This document shows, piece after piece, positions 1-6,455 of a stretch of 64,000 nt of DNA. The notes under the pieces were generated by a model. The model was given only the letters and a program-made list of their open reading frames with translations, was not told the DNA's origin and ran no database searches. The translations under genes were made by a program, and so were the position numbers. Source of the DNA: Bin16 sp965206315. Its GTDB lineage: Bacteria; Chloroflexota; Dehalococcoidia; Lucifugimonadales; Australimonadaceae. The number at the start of each line of letters is the position of its first letter. The first letter of the stretch is position 1. The stretch covers positions 2,666,001-2,730,000 of the forward strand of contig OZ242210.1 in assembly GCA_965206315.1 (NCBI GenBank), read 5' to 3'.

Positions 1-394
1 CGTACATGTCCTCCCGCCGGAGACTCAGGCCTTCAGGCCACCGCGCTGTGGGATGGACCGGCCATATCTCGTCAAGGCTGAGTCTGCGACCCGGCTCCGA
101 TCGCTCACGCTTCCTGAGCAGCAGGGTCTCGGCGTCCATGTTGACGTTCGCGGTTTCCCAGCCCGCCAGGGTCCACGCGAGCGATTGACTGTGGCCGTTG
201 CCGTTGCTCTGGTTGCCCCACCAGGGGCGGTGCAGGCGTGCCGAGGCAGGCAGATCAAATCCCAACACCGACTCGATCTCACCGAAGGAAGTATTCCACT
301 CCTGGGCAGAAAGGCTGCAGAGGTGCGCATACAGCTTTCGGTATTTGCCGCGTGCGGCCATCTCCCTGTATCGCTGTTCGCGAGCTATCGTCAT
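1..394 (-). CDS. DUF7662-family protein, 3' part beyond the window
   Basis: This frame opens with ATG at 394 behind a strong GGAGGGAGGT ribosome site and stays open for 131 codons to the left edge, so its end is missing. The product begins MTIAREQRYREMAARGKY and then has the pattern YRKLYAHLCSL, WNTSFGEIESVLG, LPASARLHRPWWGNQ and LAWTLAGWETANV. This YxxLxxxL...FxEIExxLG...LPxSAxxxxxWWxN...AWxxAGW layout is that of DUF7662 (about 80 residues), a small domain of unknown function common in bacteria and mobile elements. Residues after about 95 are charged and unassigned. Function is unknown; the family call rests on pattern recognition only. Confidence 0.75.
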   Translation of the reverse strand, partial: MTIAREQRYREMAARGKYRKLYAHLCSLSAQEWNTSFGEIESVLGFDLPASARLHRPWWGNQSNGNGHSQSLAWTLAGWETANVNMDAETLLLRKRERSEPGRRLSLDEIWPVHPTARWPEGLSLRREDMY

Positions 395-474
395 CCGGAC
401 CTCCCTCCTCGCTCCAATGCTACCCGTTTACCATATTAGTTAGTTAGTGTATCCGGCGCAAGGGCAATGCGGTT

Positions 475-636
475 CACCCTCACCCGCTGCGCTACCGCGC
501 CCCGACCTCTCCCAGAGGGCGAGGTGATCAGGTGGGCACCCACAAGGGGTGCCCCTACACCAGGCACCCCTCACCTATCTCGCCCCACCCCCGTGCCCTA
601 CGGGTACTCTGGATTCCCGCCTTCGCGAGAATGACG
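475..636. repeat. Composite intergenic repeat, modules B-C-A
   Basis: Three modules that recur through the window occur here in order. B (475-530) is a CCCTCACCC...CTCTCCC...GGGCGAGG imperfect inverted repeat. C (about 535-565) is GGGCACCCACAAGGGGTGCC followed by CCTACACC. A (610-636) is TGGATTCCCGCCTTCGCGAG plus AATGACGG, a short hairpin. The module A hairpin resembles the dRS3-type repeats known from Neisseria in design. No coding role is evident, although the reading frame of the next gene runs into module A. Confidence 0.85.
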
Positions 637-987
637 GAGAGGGGGTTGGAAGAGGGGGCGGCGGGCGGGGCAGCGGCAGGTCTTGCCGAGGTTCAGGAGG
701 TCGCCCTCGGCCCAGGCGTGGACAATGGCCAGGACGATGCGGGCAGGATCGGGGGTACGTCCGGTCTTCGCGCACTGGCGGAGGTAGGCGTCGACGGGGA
801 CGGGACTGAGGACGGGGACGCTCACGGCTCCCGCGGCCTCAAAGAGGTCCGCGAGGTCGGGCGGGTACTCGCCGCGCTCGACGGCTTCGGCCCAGCGGTC
901 GACGTAGTCGTCGGCGATGGGTCTGAGCCTGGCCTGCGCCGCGAGGCAGCCGAGGTAGCGTTCCATGGCCCTGACGCTGCTTCTCAT
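598..987 (-). CDS. Hypothetical protein paired with the terminase-like gene
   Basis: A 129-codon frame starts with ATG that overlaps the stop of the upstream HTH gene (ATGA), so the two are translationally coupled. The N-terminal 95 residues are a plausible helical acidic protein (for example DDYVDRWAEAVERGEYPPDL). The C-terminus is unusual: it reads through the module A repeat and ends in RHSREGGNPEYP, a peptide that recurs when this repeat is translated. I do not recognise a family. It may be a phage-related accessory protein, and its natural C-terminus may have been replaced by repeat invasion. Confidence 0.6.
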   Translation of the reverse strand: MRSSVRAMERYLGCLAAQARLRPIADDYVDRWAEAVERGEYPPDLADLFEAAGAVSVPVLSPVPVDAYLRQCAKTGRTPDPARIVLAIVHAWAEGDLLNLGKTCRCPARRPLFQPPLRHSREGGNPEYP

Positions 988-1385
988 CGCTGCTGCCTTA
1001 TGAGGGTGATGGCGTTCTCCAGCGTGTCCATCCGGCGTCGCGTTTCTCGCTGGTCGCGGACGCTCATCGACATGGAAAGGGCGGTCTTCGACGCGCGATG
1101 GGCCACGTTGGGGTTGTCGCTGTCCATCAATTGCTCGATGCGGACGGCTCCCTTGAGGGCGAGTCCCTCCAACTGGGAGAAGGCGAAGTCCGCGATGTTG
1201 TTGCGGATACGCTCCAGCTCGTCACGGAAGGCGGGCTCGTTCATCCAGCGCGTGAGGGTGCGCCTCGTGATCTGTGCGGCCTGCGCTCCACGCGTGATGG
1301 TGGGCTCGGACGCGACGTACGGAAGGGCGGCAGCCTGCCGCGGCGAAAGGGCAATCGTTCTCTCAGGTGAGACATTGTGAGACAT
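984..1385 (-). CDS. HTH protein resembling phage terminase small subunit (phBC6A51 type)
   Basis: A 133-residue protein starting MSHNVSPERTIALSPRQ. Residues about 30-60 (ITRGAQAAQITRRTLTRWMN) form a helix-turn-helix, and the rest is helical (ALKGAVRIEQLM, AHRASKTALSMS), ending in a possible coiled coil. The layout is that of terminase-small-subunit-like proteins found as phage or orphan genes, which bind DNA. I chose the ATG at 1385 because GGAGGAGGT lies just upstream; the frame is open further but without a better site. It is coupled to the downstream small gene. No large terminase or capsid gene follows, so it is an orphan here. Confidence 0.7.
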   Translation of the reverse strand: MSHNVSPERTIALSPRQAAALPYVASEPTITRGAQAAQITRRTLTRWMNEPAFRDELERIRNNIADFAFSQLEGLALKGAVRIEQLMDSDNPNVAHRASKTALSMSMSVRDQRETRRRMDTLENAITLIRQQR

Positions 1386-1521
1386 CTCGGGACATACCTC
1401 CTCCAGGATTCGGCCCCGCGTCCGGCGGTGCGCCGGGCGACGGTGGGCCGTCGAGGACAGGGTAGGCAGAGCAGGGTCGTTCGGGCAATGGGCGGATGTC
1501 ACAAAGGTGACGCAACTTCGA

Positions 1522-2097
1522 CTATACGCCCATCCTACTTCCAACATCACTCTCGTATACCCATGAGAAGTCCGGCGGAGGGTCGGTCGGTTCCGCATCT
1601 CCGATAAAGACCCAAAAGGCCGACGCACACCTTATTGAGAGGCCATCATTCGGGCGAATCTCACTCCATAACCCGGTTTCTCCACCGTGAAACGTGAAAG
1701 CGCACCACCATCGCAGCCCAATGAGATACTCGTCCAGCGTAAGCAGGTCTCCTGTGTAGTCCCCTGCTCGCTGGAGATGCCAATCCACACATCCAACGAG
1801 GTTCCACCCTTCGCACAACGGAGGTTGGTATTCCTTCAGCGGGTCCAACATGGCGTCAATGGGACAAGCATCCATCGAGTGAACCCAGTAGCCATACCCT
1901 GCCTCAACCTGCTCCAGCATCCCTCTCCACGCGCCACCTTCCTCTCGAATCGCAGCCACCCACTCCCCGTCTCGATAACCCAAGACGACCGACACCGAAG
2001 GCGGGAACACGTCACTCAATCTCCCCTGGGCAAGTGTTCCGGGGAATGACATCATGTTCCATCCTCTCTGAAGAGGTATCTTGTAGGGGATTGCCAT
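1522..2097 (-). CDS. Small protein made of two Trp-Asn repeat modules (S-layer/adhesin-like domain)
   Basis: A 191-residue protein built of two related halves. Each opens with a GWN motif (IPLQRGWNMMSFPGT; LCEGWNLVGCVDWH), continues with DGEW or ETGLW strands and ends with an aromatic AYWV-like strand (AGYGYWV, ASAFWVF). In larger Chloroflexota surface proteins I know this GWNLxSxPGT module as a C-terminal repeat. Here it stands alone with no visible signal peptide. The ATG at 2097 is preferred over an in-frame ATG eight codons upstream because AAGGA lies six bases before it. Role unknown; a carbohydrate-binding or scaffold function is only a guess. Confidence 0.65.
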   Translation of the reverse strand: MAIPYKIPLQRGWNMMSFPGTLAQGRLSDVFPPSVSVVLGYRDGEWVAAIREEGGAWRGMLEQVEAGYGYWVHSMDACPIDAMLDPLKEYQPPLCEGWNLVGCVDWHLQRAGDYTGDLLTLDEYLIGLRWWCAFTFHGGETGLWSEIRPNDGLSIRCASAFWVFIGDAEPTDPPPDFSWVYESDVGSRMGV

Positions 2098-2166
2098 TGT
2101 GTTCCTTCCCCACCGGTCCATGCGGTGAACCCACTCGCCGAAAAGCGCGAGGATTGACGATCACTC

Positions 2167-2193
2167 TGGATTCCTGCTTCCGCGGGAATAAGG
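2167..2193. repeat. Degenerate module A repeat
   Basis: TGGATTCCTGCTTCCGCGGG followed by AATAAGG is a diverged copy of the window's module A hairpin. The rest of 2098-2348 holds no convincing gene. Confidence 0.7.
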
Positions 2194-2348
2194 GCAGCCG
2201 ACTAGCAAGGGATGGAGCTGTTTGAGTGCCCGCGCGCCACAGGACAACCCGACCCAGTCTTCGTGTTGTTTAGACACCAAAGAACTCAGGAGGGATGAGG
2301 TGGAGGGTGCCCCAGTCCGGGATGCTCTGGGGCGTTCTCCCAATCAGG

Positions 2349-2456
2349 TTAGCGTCGCCGGATGGTGACGCGGGTGCTGACGCGCACAGTTCGAGTGGCT
2401 CTCACCCGAACTTGCGCAGGCACCTTCACCCTTATAGGCTTTAGGCGCTTTGCCAT
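2349..2456 (-). CDS. Possible 35-residue basic microprotein
   Basis: An ATG at 2456 with an AAAGGGGG ribosome site upstream opens a 35-codon frame: MAKRLKPIRVKVPAQVRV, then RATRTVRVSTRVTIRRR. About 14 residues are Arg or Lys, and they alternate with valine in an R-V-x-V pattern that would make a very basic beta hairpin, like small ribosome-associated or phage nucleic-acid-binding peptides. I do not recognise it. It lies in a 600-base gap near other phage-like genes. The alternation and the ribosome site argue for a real gene; the length argues for caution. Confidence 0.4.
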   Translation of the reverse strand: MAKRLKPIRVKVPAQVRVRATRTVRVSTRVTIRRR

Positions 2457-2518
2457 GCCCGCCCCCTTTCGGTGGGCTCGTCAGCGCAAGGTGAGGCCAT
2501 GCGCTGGCGGCGAAGTTT

Positions 2519-2546
2519 AGGCCGTCGAGTCCCGGCTCGACGGCCT
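2519..2546. other. Perfect 11-bp inverted repeat hairpin
   Basis: AGGCCGTCGAG (2519-2529) is repeated inverted at 2536-2546 around the loop TCCCGG. No U-run follows on either strand, so it is not a standard terminator. It could be an RNA 3' hairpin, a protein site or a transcription barrier between the microprotein and the lipoprotein gene. The rest of 2457-2734 shows no gene. Confidence 0.6.
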
Positions 2547-2734
2547 TCCACTATACCATATCTCGCTGGTTGTAAACCGCTGTGCCACTAGGATTTGTGG
2601 TATCTCGGCCCGCCTAGATTTCCCCTTGAAGGGCCGCCTGATACGATGATGTAACCTTTGCGGCCGGAGCATAGAGATGGTTGGAAAAAGTGAGGATCAA
2701 ACTGCGGTCAGGTGGCTGGCTGGGGATCGCTGAG

Positions 2735-3601
2735 ATGAGACTAGCACTGCTGTTGGGCGTCCTCTGGCTCGCTACCATCGGTTGCAGTGCTTCAGAGGAG
2801 CGACCGACCGCAACGCCGGTGCCGGAGCCCACTCCCACGCCAACACAATCTCCTGCGGACATCCAAGCGGCGTGGGAAGAGAGGGCGCCGGGTATCCCTA
2901 TACCGAGCAGAGAGAGCATCGAGTGTATGATGGAGCGCGCCAGTTTGCCTGACGCCGCTCCTTTGGATGTGCTCGACTTGCCCTCGCGGGACGCCATGCG
3001 GCAGAGGTCCGCAGCCCTCTACTATGGCTGCCTGACCGACGAGGAAGCCAGCGAGTTCTACGATCACCTGAATCCCAACCTCCAGCCCTTCTACCCACCG
3101 TCCTTCCAGAGATGTGCGGAGGACAAGATCGGCTTCGAAGAATTCTTCGAGGTAATGTCCGAGGGTCAACCGGAAGGTGAGGTTTTCCCCCAGTGGTTCG
3201 CTGCCTGCGTCCCACGAGGCGAGGGGGCTCCGCCACTTCCTGGGCCACCACCGGAACTCAGAGTGATGAGCGAAGAGACCATTGCGTGCTTGGAGGAGCG
3301 CGTGAGCTTGTTGGGCGCCGATCCCCTAGACGTCATGGAACTACCCTGGGGGCATCCTATGCGCCAGAGGCTCGCGGCCCTGCTGTATCCCTGCTATACA
3401 GACGACTATGCCAGCGAGCTCTACAGTCACCTAGACTCCAGCGTCCAACCGGGCTACCCCCCGTCCTTCCAGAGATGTGCAGAGGAGCAGGTTGGCTTTG
3501 AAGAATTCTTCCGGTACATGACAATGAGTGAGGAGGAAGCGGCCAAACTACAAGACTACCCTGATTGGGTCTATGGCTGCGCCCACCTCATCCCCCCTTA
3601 G
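2735..3601 (+). CDS. Lipoprotein with two copies of a four-cysteine domain
   Basis: The ATG at 2735 gives a short lipoprotein signal (MRLALLLGVLWLATIGCS) with the lipid cysteine near residue 17. A Pro/Thr linker (about 25-38) leads to two tandem copies of a domain of about 95 residues. Each copy has cysteines in the same places: S-x-E-(S/T)-I-x-C, YxxC near the Asp-Ala-Ser segment, YPPSFQRCAE, and a terminal W-x-x-x-C. Shared stretches include YPPSFQRCAE and GFEEFF. The four cysteines per repeat probably form two disulfides outside the membrane. I do not know the family; an earlier in-frame ATG at 2681 would spoil the signal peptide. Confidence 0.75.
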   Translation: MRLALLLGVLWLATIGCSASEERPTATPVPEPTPTPTQSPADIQAAWEERAPGIPIPSRESIECMMERASLPDAAPLDVLDLPSRDAMRQRSAALYYGCLTDEEASEFYDHLNPNLQPFYPPSFQRCAEDKIGFEEFFEVMSEGQPEGEVFPQWFAACVPRGEGAPPLPGPPPELRVMSEETIACLEERVSLLGADPLDVMELPWGHPMRQRLAALLYPCYTDDYASELYSHLDSSVQPGYPPSFQRCAEEQVGFEEFFRYMTMSEEEAAKLQDYPDWVYGCAHLIPP

Positions 3602-3635
3602 CCCTTGAACCTTCACGCTCCACCGCCGCAGCTCC

Positions 3636-3860
3636 TTCACCCTAGCCCTCTTCCCTCAAGGGAGAGGGAGCAGACACCCTCACCCATCTCACCCCACCCG
3701 CGTGCCTACGGGCACTCTGGATTCCCGCCTTCGCGGGAATGACGGTTGTGGGCGCCCACAAGGGACGCCCCTACACCAGGCCACCCTCACCTACCTCACC
3801 CCGCCGCGTGCCTGTGTGCGCTACGCGCACTTCTGGATTCCCACCTTCGCGGGAATGACG
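3636..3860. repeat. Composite intergenic repeat, modules B-A-C-A
   Basis: B (3636-3672), A (3717-3743), C (3750-3777) and a second A (3834-3860, with ATTCCCACC) fill most of the gap 3602-3897. Apart from these modules I see nothing in the gap. Confidence 0.85.
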
Positions 3861-3897
3861 AAGAGGCGCAGGAACGACGGCTGTGCCCTACGCTGCC

Positions 3898-4557
3898 CTA
3901 TCCTCCCGTCACGGCGGCGCGGCAGCACTGCTCGTCCTGCTCGGGGGTGCCGCCCGCGACGCCGATCGCGCCGACGACGTACGGCCTGCCGATGGGGATG
4001 GCGCCGGCCTCCGCGACGAGCCGCGTGCGGTCGAGCGACTCAGGGGCGCGTTCGAGGGAGCGCTCGTTGACCTGCGACGTGGAGAGGGTGAAGCCCACGG
4101 CGGTGTACGCTCGCTTCGCGGCGGTCTGCGCCTTGGTTGGCTCGTCCGAGGACGCCGGGGACGCGGCCACGGGCTCGCCGAGTTGGTCCACGACGACGAC
4201 GCTCACGTCGAGGCCCAACTCGCCCGCGCGGGCGAGGGCCGACCGGATGAGGCGCTCAGCCCACTCGACGGAGACAGCAGGCGTGTCCTGCTTCGCCTCG
4301 AGGAAGAAGACGCGGTTGCGCTCGATCGAGGCCTTCCACTCATCGGGCACCTCGTGCTCGAGGTAGATGGCGTCGACGGGGCAGACGAGCACGCACTGCT
4401 CGCAGGCGATGCAGAGGGCCGGGTCGATGAAGAACTGGGGCTCATCGTCGGAGGATGCGATGCAGTCGACGGGGCAGACCTCGACGCACGTGCCGTCCTT
4501 CACGCCGATGCAGGGGTCGGTGATGACGTAGCTGGAGAACGGGGAGTCCGTGGTCAT
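3898..4557 (-). CDS. Seven-iron-type ferredoxin fused to a GlcG/HbpS domain
   Basis: A 219-residue two-domain protein. Residues 1-70 are a bacterial ferredoxin with C16-x7-C24-x3-C28-P and C49-xx-C52-xx-C55-xxx-C59-P, the spacing of 7Fe FdxA ferredoxins carrying a [3Fe-4S]/[4Fe-4S] pair. Residues 90-219 are a GlcG/HbpS (DUF336) domain with EWAERLIRSALARA, VVVVDQLGEPVA, AKRAYTAVGF and the C-terminal IGAIGVAGGTPEQDE-type loop. GlcG-like domains bind heme or cobalamin-like ligands or act as accessory domains in catabolic operons. The ATG at 4557 has GGAGGGA seven bases upstream. It is the last gene of the RdhA-like operon and is the likely electron donor. This domain fusion is not one I know as standard. 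Confidence 0.85.
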   Translation of the reverse strand: MTTDSPFSSYVITDPCIGVKDGTCVEVCPVDCIASSDDEPQFFIDPALCIACEQCVLVCPVDAIYLEHEVPDEWKASIERNRVFFLEAKQDTPAVSVEWAERLIRSALARAGELGLDVSVVVVDQLGEPVAASPASSDEPTKAQTAAKRAYTAVGFTLSTSQVNERSLERAPESLDRTRLVAEAGAIPIGRPYVVGAIGVAGGTPEQDEQCCRAAVTGG

Positions 4558-4572
4558 GCGCAAGTCCCTCCG

Positions 4573-5130
4573 CTACGACCCCGGGAGGCCGGTGGGCAGT
4601 GGGATGTCGGTCAGCACGGCGTCGCCGACGTACTCGTGGCGCCCCGGCGCGAGGCCGGCGGCTCTGGCGGCTGCCGCGGAGTCCACGGGGCGGACGGTCC
4701 CGCGGTAGCCCAGCTCCCGGATGTAGGCGGCGAGGCTGAAGTTGACGGACGCCGACTCGTGCAGGACGTGCTGCGCCGCCATGCCCTTCACCCTGTCGGG
4801 GTGATGCTCGGCGTGTACCGCAATCACGACGGTCAAGGGGTGGTCCTCGACCAGCCCGGCGGGGTCGGCGTCGTCGCCGGGTCGGAGGAACGCGGTGTCG
4901 GTCCTCGCCACGCCGATGGCACTGCCGCCCAGGAAGCGGACGAGCTGATCGAGGTCCTGCAGCAGGCGGTCGGGCTCGGGCAGCTCGCTGCGGACAGGGA
5001 AGATGCGTCCCTCCGGTGCGCCGCGGATGGCCTCGGTGATGGCGTTCGCCGGGTCGGCGAGCGGCCGGTTCACGAAGGCGTCCCAGTAGGGGTCGCGCGA
5101 GCGGCGCAGCGGCCAGGGGAGGAGTCCCAT
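4573..5130 (-). CDS. Fe-S-less reductive-dehalogenase-like protein
   Basis: This 185-residue protein aligns with the middle of its upstream neighbour: NAITEAIRGAPEGRI matches NAIESHIAGAPRGKI, AAYIRELGYRG matches AGYIRELGYGV, and GDAVLTDIPLP matches GDPILTDLPLV. It then stops exactly where the neighbour's iron-sulfur cysteines begin, ending TGLPGS. It therefore keeps the corrinoid-binding, nitroreductase-like core of the RdhA/QueG family but no cluster domain. The start lies three bases after the neighbour's stop, so coupled expression is likely. A clean end, a good frame and codon use like its neighbours argue against simple decay. A non-catalytic partner or a subunit using clusters in trans is possible. 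Confidence 0.8.
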   Translation of the reverse strand: MGLLPWPLRRSRDPYWDAFVNRPLADPANAITEAIRGAPEGRIFPVRSELPEPDRLLQDLDQLVRFLGGSAIGVARTDTAFLRPGDDADPAGLVEDHPLTVVIAVHAEHHPDRVKGMAAQHVLHESASVNFSLAAYIRELGYRGTVRPVDSAAAARAAGLAPGRHEYVGDAVLTDIPLPTGLPGS

Positions 5131-5133
5131 CGC

Positions 5134-6414
5134 CTACGCCTTGCTCTTCAGCTTCTCTTTCAGGATGTCGAAGCGGCGCGTGTTCTCCTTGAGCGGATAG
5201 TAGTAGCCGCGCTCCGGCTCCTCCGGCATGACCGTGCCGTCCGGCAGCTTCAGTCGCCCGGAGTCGTGGCTCATCCACTGCACGCGCTTGCGGCCGAGCT
5301 TGCCCCAGAAGCGGTCGTCTATCCACTTCAGCGGACGGGTCACGAGCCCGCGCAGGGGGATGGGCGTCCATTTGATCGACCTCACGGCGACCGTGCGCCA
5401 CCAGACGTCCGGCTTCGTGTAGGGGCAGACCGCCACACAGGTCATGCAGATGTCCCAGTACTCCATGACGTGGGGCCGGAGCCGGTAGCAGGTCTCCCAG
5501 TTGATCTTGTACTTCTCGACGCCGTTGACGATGCCCTTGCCCTCGGTGGAGATGCTGTTGGTGGGGCAGGTGTTGGCGCACTTGCGGCAGACCTTGCAGA
5601 AGTCCTCGACGCCGATGTCGATGGGCTCGTCGGGGACGAGCGGCAGGTCGGTCAGGATGGGGTCGCCGAGGTGGACGCGCGCGCCGAACTTCTCGGTGAT
5701 GAGCATGCCGTGCCTGCCGATCTCGCCGAGCCCCGCGCCGAGCGCCACGGGCATGGGCGTCGCCACGCGCGTCGCCACGCCGTAGCCCAACTCCCGGATG
5801 TAGCCCGCGAGGTTGGCGTAGGTCGAGCGGAGCGACTCCGCACCGAAGTGGTAGGCGGCGTCGCCGATGCGGTGCCGGTGCGCGCGGCCCATGTCGTAGT
5901 CCCACGCGTAGACGCAGGCGATAGCGTACGGGAAGCGCCGCGCGGTCTCCTCGGCGCTCACCATTCCGCTGGGACCGCCGACGCCCGAGCCGTCGTCGGG
6001 GTAGCGTCCCTCCTTGTAGAGGAACGACGGGTGGACGCGCATGATGCCGACGTCCGACGCGCCCAGGTGCCTGGCGACGCGCTTGATGTGCTCGGTCATG
6101 ACCTTCGGGTCGACGACCTCGGTGCGCTCCGGGTTGATCTTGCCGCGCGGGGCCCCGGCGATGTGCGACTCGATGGCGTTGCGCCGGTCAGCCGACGCGT
6201 TGGCGGTGGCGATGCGCCCGAGCGGGTCGCGGGACGTCCGGTTGAAGTACCAGTTGTGCAGGGGCTTGCCGAGCTCGCCCCGCTTGTTCTTCTCGTGGGG
6301 GGTCTGCGCGGCATCGACCGAGACCCAGTCGCCCACGACGCGGACGCTTCGTCCCAGGTACGGGATCGGCTCCCACACCGCTTCTTCGTTCGGCGCTTCG
6401 TCCTTGATGACCAT
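5134..6414 (-). CDS. Cytosolic reductive-dehalogenase-like (RdhA family) Fe-S protein
   Basis: A 426-residue protein of the corrinoid/Fe-S reductive dehalogenase and epoxyqueuosine reductase superfamily. Residues 75-260 form the core (APRGKINPERTE, HLGASDVGIMR, AGYIRELGY, GAGLGEIGRHGM, HLGDPILTDLPL). Cluster ligands follow: C273-xx-C276-xx-C279-xxx-C283-P, then C309 and C323-xx-C326-xxx-C330-P. There is no Tat signal and no RdhB anchor gene, so it is not a classical respiratory enzyme; it resembles cytosolic catabolic or marine RdhA-like proteins. Substrate unknown. ATG at 6414 follows GGGAGGA. It heads a three-gene operon with the Fe-S-less homologue and the ferredoxin fusion. Confidence 0.85.
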   Translation of the reverse strand: MVIKDEAPNEEAVWEPIPYLGRSVRVVGDWVSVDAAQTPHEKNKRGELGKPLHNWYFNRTSRDPLGRIATANASADRRNAIESHIAGAPRGKINPERTEVVDPKVMTEHIKRVARHLGASDVGIMRVHPSFLYKEGRYPDDGSGVGGPSGMVSAEETARRFPYAIACVYAWDYDMGRAHRHRIGDAAYHFGAESLRSTYANLAGYIRELGYGVATRVATPMPVALGAGLGEIGRHGMLITEKFGARVHLGDPILTDLPLVPDEPIDIGVEDFCKVCRKCANTCPTNSISTEGKGIVNGVEKYKINWETCYRLRPHVMEYWDICMTCVAVCPYTKPDVWWRTVAVRSIKWTPIPLRGLVTRPLKWIDDRFWGKLGRKRVQWMSHDSGRLKLPDGTVMPEEPERGYYYPLKENTRRFDILKEKLKSKA

Positions 6415-6449
6415 GGGCGTCCTCCCGTCACGTCCGGGTTACGGGGGAT

Positions 6450-6455
6450 ACTATA
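6450..6455 (-). promoter_or_regulatory. Putative -10 element for the RdhA-like operon
   Basis: TATAGT on the minus strand, in the context GGCGTATAGTATCC, lies about 36 bases before the RdhA-like ATG and overlaps the exporter stop codon. It matches the -10 centred motif seen elsewhere in the window; no clear -35 is visible. Confidence 0.4.

Noticed and set aside
475..636. CRISPR array
   Set aside because: The repeats are dispersed, of several types, and lack regular spacing and unique spacers.
2519..2546. tRNA-like TCGAGTCCCGGCTCGA arm
   Set aside because: The stem is a simple palindrome; no acceptor, D or anticodon arms can be fitted around it.
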